From IMG/VR virus record IMGVR_UViG_3300048538_000084, positions 1-21,357 of that record: a stretch of DNA of 21,357 nucleotides. The stretch is one strand, 5' to 3'. The stretch is from a virus. The notes beneath the pieces are model-generated. The model was not told the DNA's origin and searched no databases. It worked only from the letters and a program-made list of their open reading frames with translations. Of this stretch, positions 14,583 through 21,357 are shown in pieces. The position numbers were made by a program, and so were the translations under genes. Numbering within the stretch: position 1 is the stretch's first letter; each line of letters begins with the position of its first letter.

Positions 14583-15231
14583 CCCTCACCACCGCAGTCC
14601 TGTTACCATTTTCGTCTACGGTGACTACTACGCGGTCTTTACTATCATCCAGATCACGGAACGTTTCAGTGCCAGTGCCCGCACCCGAGACTTTTCCGGT
14701 GAGCATTGACGCCATAAGGCGGACTAATTCTTCTGCGTTTAGGGATGACTCAAGCACCTGCTGCCAAACCGCTGTGGCGTTATCAGAGCTAGATGGGACA
14801 GCACTAAGATCGCCCGTAACAACGTTAGTCTTCGTTTCAACCGTATTGACCAAAGACGATATTTGCGCGGGGAACACCGCTGCGCCATCTTCCACAAAGT
14901 AGTAAGGAGTAGAGTAGTCGTCGGAAAACAAAACCCCTGTTATGGCGACAACCCTAGGGTCATACAGTAACTTCCAGTTGTTAATTAAAAAGTAGCTGTC
15001 CCCTGTAAAACCGCCGGGGATTGGGTCAAGCCCGGTGAACCGCATGGCAAAGTAGTATCGCTCGTTGTCAGCCCGTTCTACCCATCTAACCCAAGCCGAG
15101 TAGACTTCAGTACGTATATCTAGGTTAGTAACACCGTCGTTAACTCGGATCGTGCGCGTTTCGCCGTTGAAGCTGACTTTTTCAGCATCCAGCCATTCTT
15201 CGCCATGCGCCGCCCAGAGTGGTACTGACAT
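14572..15231 (-). CDS. Virion structural protein, tail/fibre-base type
   Basis: A 219-aa protein. The N-terminal domain (about 1-130) has short strands, then VYSAWVRWVE (43-52), YYFAMRFTGLDPIPGGFTGD, a FLINNWKLL strand and VVAITGVLFSD. I recognise the YSxWxxW, TxGxDPI and WKL order from a widespread phage structural family, probably a beta-rich tail or fibre-base domain. After a linker, the C-terminal part (about 165-219: EELVRLMASMLTGKVSGAGT, TETFRDLDDSKDRV, VDENGNRTAV) is a second recurrent phage module. Its ATG directly follows the stop of the 661-aa gene with no gap. The N-terminal domain looks related to that of the 472-aa protein in the same block. Confidence 0.65.
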   Translation of the reverse strand: MSVPLWAAHGEEWLDAEKVSFNGETRTIRVNDGVTNLDIRTEVYSAWVRWVERADNERYYFAMRFTGLDPIPGGFTGDSYFLINNWKLLYDPRVVAITGVLFSDDYSTPYYFVEDGAAVFPAQISSLVNTVETKTNVVTGDLSAVPSSSDNATAVWQQVLESSLNAEELVRLMASMLTGKVSGAGTGTETFRDLDDSKDRVVVTVDENGNRTAVVRDAT

Positions 15232-17217
15232 TTACTGAATTATCTCTTTCCAGTTGACGACCACCATTATCTTGGCGTTAGGGTAGTAAGCTGTTCGTGT
15301 CTTAGCAAAAAAGCTCCATATAACTCTAGACCCTTGAAAGCCTTTGATATTGCCGCCAGTTGCCGCGCCCAAGGATATGGGTGTCGTTAATCCAGCGTCC
15401 GAGTAAAGCTCCGCGCTATTGACGCTGACAGGTTTAACATAGACAGTTAGATCATCGTAGCTAGCGTTGTCAGTACCCGTAATTGTGTACCCGCCAGCGT
15501 TGAATGGGAAAGTAACCGTCATAGGCTCTCTGACGTTAATCCGTCCTGTTGTCGTCATAACAGCGGGTGATCCCGCAGAGATTGCCGCTATCGTGTTCTC
15601 AACCGTACCGCCATCATCGGGGAAGTTCTTAACCGCGCCATACTGCAAGTTGTTAAACGTGTCAGTAAGAATGCTGTCGTACCGACCTTTAAACATATCC
15701 TGAAGAATTATCTTGCCGCCTTCAAAGCTGGCTCCAGCCGTTGATATTTCGACATTAGTGCCAGTAACGGTAGAAAAAACATTGTCGTTATCGACGCTGT
15801 TAATTTCCATCTTCAGATCAATGATTGCATCGGCACCGTCGAATTGACCTACAGCAGCGCCCGTGTCGTTAAACGCATACGCGTTAATGGATGTAGGCAC
15901 ATACAGACTATGGTTGACCTCTCCATTTGCATGAAGCTCTCTTGGACTCAGTGCGAACAAGCGCTGCCAGTTATCACTGATGTTTGCTGTGACCGTCGTG
16001 TGGGGCGAAGCGTAAGTCGCGGGTGAGCCGTAGGCCCGAAGATCAATGTCACTCTCAGTCCATACTGCCGCAGACCATGATTCAACATACAAGTTAGTAG
16101 ACGAGCCACCCGTAGATTTACAAGAGTAACAAGCTGGCAGAGAAGCTGTTTGGCTCATCGCCTGAGCATATTCATTACCCTGATAATAGCTATGACATAC
16201 AACTCTCTGTCCTTCCTCGTACACACCGAAGCGTACACGACCAGCGCCGTGCCACTGTACGTCGATCCACCACAAGTTTACCTTTGCCAGATCAAGAACA
16301 ACCTGACTGTCGCCGGTTCCATCCAGCTTATCACCGTTCCACGACGACCTTGGGATAATTGTGTCTTTCTGTGCTGCCTCGGGAATGCTTGACCTGATTA
16401 CAACAGAAAGTCCGGTAGCGTCAGTGGCGTCAACACCGCCAGTGCCAACGCGGAACAGGAACCCGTTGTTAGCGTCGAACAATCCCCATTGACGAATGTT
16501 ACCTGTCGTAGCAGGGGCGTTTAAAAGCGCAGTACCCGCCCAGAGATGGCTAGAGCCAGCTACATAATGGTGGTACTGGTTGGATGACGAAGACGCAAAC
16601 CCATTGGCAGCGTCAACGGTGTTGTCCACACCTATCTTTATAGAGTGCCGTGTGTTGCTGTAATCGGCATAGCCTCCAGATAACTCGACAGGCGAGAAGT
16701 TGGCCGTAAATACTTCTTCCTGACCAAATACATAGTCGCCTAACTGAGTGCCGCCACTAACACGTAACTTGCCCCAAGCATCTAGCTGGGGCAGTCCTTC
16801 GGCAAATCGAATGTTTGCAGAGCCAGTAATGTCTACGTCCAAGCCATATTCAGGGTTATCGAAACCCATAATGTTTGCGCTGGGAATATAAACATCGTAA
16901 GCAGCTACGACTGTACCAACAACGGCAGAAGTATCGGGGTCAAGAATATCTTGACCCGCTATAGGTTGCCTGTCCTCAGTGTATCTATCCACGTTACTGT
17001 AGTGCACGGATAAATGCCCTGCGGAGTCAGTACCTTGGCGACCATGCAAATGCACCATCATAGTGGGGCCACCGGCCCCGCTTATCGTGTACATACGCCC
17101 AATCTTCCAAGGCCCAACACCACCAGAGAACTCTACTTCGGCGGTATGGACATGATAAATCCTATCGCCCTGTCCTCTCGGTGGTAGTTGAGTATTCCTT
17201 CTTTCGTTGTTAGGCAT
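15232..17217 (-). CDS. Large virion structural protein with conserved phage surface domain
   Basis: A 661-aa protein. Residues about 144-380 form a domain I recognise from many phage structural proteins: DAWGKLRVS (146-154), HHYVAGSSHLWAGTALLN, RQWGLFDANNGFLFRVGT (242-259), SVVIRS, WNGDKLDGTG (293-302), and VQWHGAGRVRFGVYEEGQ. The segment before it has strands and loops (YHVHTAEVEF and VGPWKIGRMYTISGAGG). The C-terminal third is beta-rich (TVTFPFNAGGYTITGT, SAELYSDAGLTTPI, KIMVVVNWKEIIQ). No hydrolase or glycosidase motif is evident. It is probably a tail or appendage surface protein. The ATG is preceded by AGGAG at six bases, and the gene lies 12 bases after the 472-aa gene. Confidence 0.7.
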   Translation of the reverse strand: MPNNERRNTQLPPRGQGDRIYHVHTAEVEFSGGVGPWKIGRMYTISGAGGPTMMVHLHGRQGTDSAGHLSVHYSNVDRYTEDRQPIAGQDILDPDTSAVVGTVVAAYDVYIPSANIMGFDNPEYGLDVDITGSANIRFAEGLPQLDAWGKLRVSGGTQLGDYVFGQEEVFTANFSPVELSGGYADYSNTRHSIKIGVDNTVDAANGFASSSSNQYHHYVAGSSHLWAGTALLNAPATTGNIRQWGLFDANNGFLFRVGTGGVDATDATGLSVVIRSSIPEAAQKDTIIPRSSWNGDKLDGTGDSQVVLDLAKVNLWWIDVQWHGAGRVRFGVYEEGQRVVCHSYYQGNEYAQAMSQTASLPACYSCKSTGGSSTNLYVESWSAAVWTESDIDLRAYGSPATYASPHTTVTANISDNWQRLFALSPRELHANGEVNHSLYVPTSINAYAFNDTGAAVGQFDGADAIIDLKMEINSVDNDNVFSTVTGTNVEISTAGASFEGGKIILQDMFKGRYDSILTDTFNNLQYGAVKNFPDDGGTVENTIAAISAGSPAVMTTTGRINVREPMTVTFPFNAGGYTITGTDNASYDDLTVYVKPVSVNSAELYSDAGLTTPISLGAATGGNIKGFQGSRVIWSFFAKTRTAYYPNAKIMVVVNWKEIIQ

Positions 17218-17229
17218 TACTAACTCCTA

Positions 17230-18648
17230 TCAGTCCGTATATGCTCTATCTTGCTCAGCAGTTAGTGTAACAACGTTGGACTTACTTCGCTCAACTGTAG
17301 CCGTAGCTACCACTGGCTTAGCTACGCCCTTGTTACCCGCGATAACTGTGATCGGTATGGTTGCGGAGTTTTCGTCTGCATCCACTCGACCGCCTTGCGT
17401 ATTGTTATCGAAGTCGATAGAGAACGTCAACGACGCAGCGTTGATCGTGCCTGATATATCTGTATCAGTATTATCGTCTAGGACAATCGCGGTAGCTGTT
17501 CCGTAGTCATCTGTTCCACTAACCGAGTCTGTGATGTAAGCAACGAAGTAGCCTGTGCTGCCTGTTTGTAGGAAGCTGTTAAAGTTAAGCTGCAACGTAG
17601 CGGCGAAGTCAAAGATTCGCTTGGTGCCAGCGTTATCGAAGAAGTCTACGTTGTTCTTGTCTTGAGGACGTAGGTTCTCAATAAACACACTGTTTGAGCA
17701 GATTAGCTGGTTACCCTCAAACCGCATAAGCAGGTCTTGAATATCACCGCGCTTTGTGCCGTCGTCACCAGCAGTGTTTATGTCAGTCGTCTGCCGTAGC
17801 AGATATTGGACTTTGGTGTAAATCTGCTGGAGCGTTTTATTGTCCCCATCAATAATGATTCGGAAATCAAAATCGTCGGCAGCGTCGTTAATGTCGATTG
17901 ACTGAGAAGAAGTGTAGTAGCTTACGTCAATGTTGGCGTAGGTGGCTGATTGTGACCCAGTAATCTCTGCGTCAGTGTTGACAACGTTGGAGTCAACAGC
18001 GTTAGACAGCAGTGCGTTAACGATAAACGCGCCTGTACTTGTCTGACCTGTATCAGAAAGAATAGAGTCGTCGTACGTAAAACCTTCCTCTCGGATATAG
18101 CCTTTAAAGAACGTCTGAGAGTCAAAGTTTCCGTTTGACGCATCCCCGAAAATCTGGATAGCTTGGTTAGGCTCGTCGTCAAAAACAAAGTCAGCAGGAG
18201 TCGCGCCTGAGACAAGCTGATAATACGCTTGACCGCCGGTATTGAACTCTCCCAAGCTCACCAAGCCTACATAACGACGCTTTAGGTTTCCTGTATCGGA
18301 AGTCCCTGCAATGTCGGGAGTACCTGCGGCTTCGTATTCGTTAAAACCACCGTCACGAATCGCGTTTCGCGTTGCGTCGTTAGCTGGCCCCCAGTCGTTG
18401 AACCTAGAACCGTCAAAACCAAATTCAAACTGACCAGATTTTGCGTCAATTGCGTACATAGGGAACGGGAAGCTGTTATAAGCAGAGGTTTCCCAAAGCT
18501 TAATAAACTTAGAATACAGCGCTTGGGCTGTAACACCGTCTTTAAAGACAAGGTTACCCGCCTCTAAAAGTGTGAAAGTACGGGCGGTGGTGTCAATCGT
18601 AATCTCGGTGCCAACAACAAGATCATCACCATCAATAATTTTAGCCAT
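17230..18648 (-). CDS. Virion structural protein of the LYSKFIKLWE/PFPM type
   Basis: A 472-aa acidic, beta-rich protein. The N-terminal segment (about 20-80) holds ARTFTLLEAGNLVFKDGVTA, ALYSKFIKLWE, then FPFPMYAIDAKSGQFEFGF, a run I recognise from a phage structural family of unknown exact role. The middle has long strand-turn stretches (RRYVGLVSLGEFNTGGQAYY) and a helix (LQQIYTKVQYLLRQTTDIN), and the end has VVTLTAEQDRAYTD. It lacks membrane and catalytic motifs. It is probably a fibre or baseplate-like component working with its neighbours. The ribosome binding site AAGGGGGA lies just before the ATG. The N-terminus resembles that of the 219-aa protein and the C-terminal tip that of the 588-aa protein. 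Confidence 0.68.
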   Translation of the reverse strand: MAKIIDGDDLVVGTEITIDTTARTFTLLEAGNLVFKDGVTAQALYSKFIKLWETSAYNSFPFPMYAIDAKSGQFEFGFDGSRFNDWGPANDATRNAIRDGGFNEYEAAGTPDIAGTSDTGNLKRRYVGLVSLGEFNTGGQAYYQLVSGATPADFVFDDEPNQAIQIFGDASNGNFDSQTFFKGYIREEGFTYDDSILSDTGQTSTGAFIVNALLSNAVDSNVVNTDAEITGSQSATYANIDVSYYTSSQSIDINDAADDFDFRIIIDGDNKTLQQIYTKVQYLLRQTTDINTAGDDGTKRGDIQDLLMRFEGNQLICSNSVFIENLRPQDKNNVDFFDNAGTKRIFDFAATLQLNFNSFLQTGSTGYFVAYITDSVSGTDDYGTATAIVLDDNTDTDISGTINAASLTFSIDFDNNTQGGRVDADENSATIPITVIAGNKGVAKPVVATATVERSKSNVVTLTAEQDRAYTD

Positions 18649-18662
18649 TTGTTAATCCCCCT

Positions 18663-20429
18663 TTAAGGAACGTAGTTTCTATCAAGTTGTTGCGCTACGG
18701 GCAGCGTAGCACTGGCCGATCCAAGCTCAAATCCGTATATGAAGAACGGTGTGTACCCTTCCGCGTATACTTTTATGTCTACGAATGTTCCCGCAGAGAA
18801 AGTGTACGTGTAGGTAGACGTAGTTCCAGATATATCCTGATCGTCTTGCAGTTTTGTAATAGAACCGGCGGTATATATTACCACATCAGAGCCAGCTATT
18901 ACCCCACTAATTGTCAGGGTAGCTTGCCCCGCTACTACATTAACGGTTGCGCCAGCAGAGCGTATGCTGGGTATTGTGGCCCCTGCGGCCACATTTATTG
19001 TCAAAGTACCAGAGGCCACGTTTACAAATATGGCCTCGTTTCCAGTGCTGCTAGTTGATGCAGGTGAACCTGTAGCGCCTGTAACATACCCTGTTGCTGT
19101 CGAATCCCAGTCTGCTGAACCAGCGCCAAGACTTGTAAGCTCTACAGCGTGATTTGAGCCATCGCTTTCAAAAACGCAATCTGTGATTTCTGTTAGATCA
19201 TTTGCTAATAAGCTAGCTGAATCGCGGGCATCGCTAAAGCTATTTCTTTCAATCGTCGATCCGCCTTGAGTTACAAGCCCGCAGCGGCGAAAAGTAGTGT
19301 CTGCTACCGTTGCATTACTCTGAAATATAAAAGTACCCATATCAGTCCAAGTACAACCAGTCATTGCCACGGTGGCATTATCAACCATTTCAAAGTTGCC
19401 ACGCGGCTGGGCTGGCGCGTAATTTGCGTTTTGGCTGGTTATAACGTCACTTCTAAACACCAAAGACGCATTAGTGTTAATAAAATTGACGGTACTTGAA
19501 GCATTGCGTACTTCTATTCTGTTGAAATCATCATACGTAAGAAACTCATCTCTTACGTTGATACTGCTGTTGTAATCTTCAAAAAACACAGCCGTTGCCG
19601 ATGTTCCTAACGACCAAACACCACGCATAATATAGCCGTTACTTTCTAGGCTAGGTTCACATATCCCAAACTTGTGAAAGCCCCCATCAACTGCCGTACC
19701 GTTCGCTGGGGAATTATTGTTGTTATCGTCATAAGCTGCCATTTGCATGAAGTTAGCAGCAGACGAATTTTCGGGGTCAGAAGGCAATATATTAGTATTT
19801 GTGCCACCCGTTGCGTTTAATTGCATTCGGCCAAATCTAGCGCAATCAAGTGCCGCCAACGGATCACGGCGTAAAGCAAAGCCTCTAGTAGAGTGTGTCC
19901 AGCCGACATATCTTGGCGCTCTACCTGCTGATCCAAGAGATGCAACAGATAAATTTGAGTCTGGGCCTGTCGGAGTATTTCTAAGGTCTACAACGTATAA
20001 CTGCCAACCGCCTTTGACGTTTACATCGTTTCCGTCTACGCGGTAGGTGTTAATGTTTGCAGTACCCGAAGTGCCTCCGTCTGCAACTACTGCCTGAACA
20101 CCTGCCCAGTTCGTTACGTTAAATCCTACGCCGTGGTTAGTGAAGAAAGGAATAAATACCCACATTTGCAGGACGTAACCGGCCACATCAGTAATCGTAC
20201 TGGCGCCGGTAGTTGTGGTGTCTAACAGTAAGGAATTTTCTCGGTTTGCCCTTCGGTTTGTGTTGGTAGAAAGAGCAAATCCACCCTGATAAAAAATCTC
20301 ATTATCAGAATCAATATTTTGGTTAATAATCGAATCGGCGTATTTGCCGCTCAGATTAACAACCGCACCATTACCGCCGTTACCATCGGTCAATGTGGTG
20401 TTATTTGCTAGTGCGTATGTACCCGCCAT
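18663..20429 (-). CDS. Fibre/appendage protein with beta-helix-like region
   Basis: A 588-aa protein. The first 270 residues look like a lectin- or sandwich-like module (VLQMWVFIPFFTNHGVGFNV, then GGWQLYVVDLRNTPTGPDS and YVGWTHSTRGFALRRDP). Residues about 302-436 show short repeated strands and turns with Asn/Ser/Thr ladders (RIEVRNASSTVNFINTNASL, FEMVDNATVAMTGCTW, SNATVADTTFRRCGL), as in right-handed beta-helices of phage adhesins. About 465-588 is a beta-rich end with LTINVAAGATIPSIRSAGAT and a terminal QQLDRNYVP. Carbohydrate binding or degradation is possible, but I see no defined active site. The ATG follows the previous stop by three bases with no good ribosome binding site, so it probably relies on coupling. 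Confidence 0.68.
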   Translation of the reverse strand: MAGTYALANNTTLTDGNGGNGAVVNLSGKYADSIINQNIDSDNEIFYQGGFALSTNTNRRANRENSLLLDTTTTGASTITDVAGYVLQMWVFIPFFTNHGVGFNVTNWAGVQAVVADGGTSGTANINTYRVDGNDVNVKGGWQLYVVDLRNTPTGPDSNLSVASLGSAGRAPRYVGWTHSTRGFALRRDPLAALDCARFGRMQLNATGGTNTNILPSDPENSSAANFMQMAAYDDNNNNSPANGTAVDGGFHKFGICEPSLESNGYIMRGVWSLGTSATAVFFEDYNSSINVRDEFLTYDDFNRIEVRNASSTVNFINTNASLVFRSDVITSQNANYAPAQPRGNFEMVDNATVAMTGCTWTDMGTFIFQSNATVADTTFRRCGLVTQGGSTIERNSFSDARDSASLLANDLTEITDCVFESDGSNHAVELTSLGAGSADWDSTATGYVTGATGSPASTSSTGNEAIFVNVASGTLTINVAAGATIPSIRSAGATVNVVAGQATLTISGVIAGSDVVIYTAGSITKLQDDQDISGTTSTYTYTFSAGTFVDIKVYAEGYTPFFIYGFELGSASATLPVAQQLDRNYVP

Positions 20430-20432
20430 CAG

Positions 20433-20828
20433 CTATACCAACATAATCTGTTTTTCAGGTATATTTACGACGAACGGGCCGTTAGTGCTTGTGTAATCAG
20501 CGCCCCAGCCTCCGACAAACAACGCTGTGTTGTTTTTGGAAGTGTCGTATATCATATACCCTGCGGCGGTTATAGAGGCTCTAGGCCACTCCGCGTTACC
20601 CCACGAAATAAACGCGCTACCATCTGTGTCGTTCTCCACGCAGCAGCTATGCAGCTTCATACCGCCAGCCTTATACCCGGCCCCAGTAACTTCCCCTACA
20701 GAGGTGTAGAGCGTTGTTTCCGGCCCTAGTTTGGCGTCTGCTGTGTATAGCGCGAGTTTACAGGAGTCATTTATAATTGACTTCAAAAACAACAACTTAG
20801 CGGCTGATGTTAACCCTGTTTGTATCAT
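20433..20828 (-). CDS. Phage virion protein of the ALYTADA type
   Basis: A 131-aa protein: an N-terminal helix (LTSAAKLLFLKSII), then CKLALYTADAKLGPETTLYT (23-42), SVGEVTGAGYKAGGMKL, WGNAEWPRASITAAGYMIYD (76-95) and a strand-rich end. The pattern ALYTxxAxLG, GEVxGxGYxxGG, WPxASITAxGxxIYD recurs in phage structural proteins coded near portals or fibres, with no role known to me. It overlaps the portal gene as ATGA (20825-20828). It resembles the 140-aa protein at 9573-9995 in layout, suggesting two copies of one fold in the two structural blocks. Confidence 0.62.
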   Translation of the reverse strand: MIQTGLTSAAKLLFLKSIINDSCKLALYTADAKLGPETTLYTSVGEVTGAGYKAGGMKLHSCCVENDTDGSAFISWGNAEWPRASITAAGYMIYDTSKNNTALFVGGWGADYTSTNGPFVVNIPEKQIMLV

Positions 20829-21357
20829 CCGTTGCGTCCTGTTGCGACGTTTCGCATCTGGTTACCGTCGCGACCGCCGACAGGCGAACCATCGGGTAAC
20901 AGGGGCGCAGCTTTCGAGCGCGTTGCGCCGGTGACGTTGCCTTGAGCATCACGCGCGAACTCGACGTTATCTGGTGCAGCACTCATAGACTCCTGTAGCA
21001 TCATAAGTTGTTGTTGCAACTGGGTAATCATCTGTTGCTGTTCTTCTATCATAGACACTTGGTTACTGTCTGGAACGACCTTATCGACGTTCATGTTCAA
21101 GTTCTTAGCCGCATCTCTTAACAACTCAGCAGTTCCGCGTGCGCCTACAATCTGGCTAGCTTGTTGACTGTTAAGTACAAGCTGTAAGAACTCGTTACGT
21201 CGAATCGCTTCAGCTTCTTTGACGACTAGCGAACTAGCCCCGCGTGCCACGATGTTAACGTCACCGACTATCTCAGGGTCTTGGTTATACCGTAGATTGT
21301 CTTGGTACAGGCGCTCAATGGCCGGTACGATAACGTTCTTGTCGATGTTGTTGATTA
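20825..21357 (-). CDS. Portal protein, C-terminal part (5' end beyond window)
   Basis: The open frame runs from the right edge to TGA at 20825-20827, giving 177 complete codons of a longer gene. The internal ATG at 21248-21250 is not a real start, because coding sequence with family motifs continues upstream: INNIDKNVIVPAIERLYQDN, then RYNQDPEIVGDVNIVARGAS. After ASSLVVKEAEAIRRNEFLQL comes IVGARGTAELLRDAAKNLNM, a coiled coil (MIEEQQQMITQLQQQLMMLQ) and a flexible Gly/Asn/Arg-rich tail. This pattern (IErLY, GDVNIVARGASSL, KE..R..EFLQ) matches the C-terminus of a portal family in short-tailed phages as I recall it. The portal is the 12-fold DNA entry ring at the head vertex. Confidence 0.72.
   Translation of the reverse strand, partial: INNIDKNVIVPAIERLYQDNLRYNQDPEIVGDVNIVARGASSLVVKEAEAIRRNEFLQLVLNSQQASQIVGARGTAELLRDAAKNLNMNVDKVVPDSNQVSMIEEQQQMITQLQQQLMMLQESMSAAPDNVEFARDAQGNVTGATRSKAAPLLPDGSPVGGRDGNQMRNVATGRNG

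Noticed and set aside
1-21357. CRISPR arrays, tRNA genes, insertion sequences or attachment sites
   Set aside because: The window is filled with coding sequence with very short gaps. I saw no regularly spaced direct repeats, no cloverleaf-forming segment in a gap, and no transposase or integrase motifs.

Overview
This window is a 21.4 kb stretch of a tailed double-stranded DNA phage genome (Caudoviricetes). Every gene I can support lies on the minus strand, so transcription runs from position 21357 towards position 1. The genes are packed end to end, many with 1-, 4- or 11-base overlaps; the longest gap is about 74 bases, so there is no gene-free stretch of 300 bases. No integrase, repressor, tail tube, sheath or tape-measure gene is visible. 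Together with a portal-scaffold-capsid-adaptor series this suggests a short-tailed (podovirus-like) lytic phage. Several virion proteins resemble families I know from phages of marine Gram-negative bacteria, but the host cannot be fixed from the sequence.

Layout in transcription order. (1) 21357-20825: C-terminal part of the portal gene, cut by the window edge. (2) 20828-14034: six genes for virion surface or fibre-like proteins (131, 588, 472, 661, 219 and 182 aa), lying between portal and scaffold. (3) 14024-10008: head assembly core: a small helical protein, the scaffold, the major capsid protein with a very strong ribosome binding site, a likely intrinsic terminator, a small basic protein and two head-tail adaptor-like proteins. 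(4) 9995-2678: a second surface/tail-fibre block (140-aa protein, 550-aa repeat protein, 93-aa protein, 1292-aa tail fibre, then 154-, 105- and 88-aa proteins). (5) 2655-1317: a helix-turn-helix/calcineurin-like metallophosphoesterase and a 58-aa zinc-ribbon protein overlapping its end. (6) 1273-265: lysis cassette: a membrane-anchored coiled-coil protein, a GTA-type three-helix holin and an M15 peptidase endolysin. (7) 263-1: start of a basic protein with the RRKSYCAR motif of the DUF6321 family, cut by the left edge.

How it fits together: portal, scaffold, capsid and adaptors build the head and its neck. Two separate fibre blocks, each opening with a related small protein (ALYT/ALFT type), supply the host-contact apparatus. 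The phosphoesterase and zinc-ribbon proteins are non-structural passengers of unknown role, and the lysis cassette releases the virions. The terminase, tail nozzle and ejection genes, and the replication genes are not in this window. I did not find a clearly new defence or mobile system; the most unusual points are the two fibre blocks, the long 20-22 residue repeat array, and the terminator just after the capsid gene.
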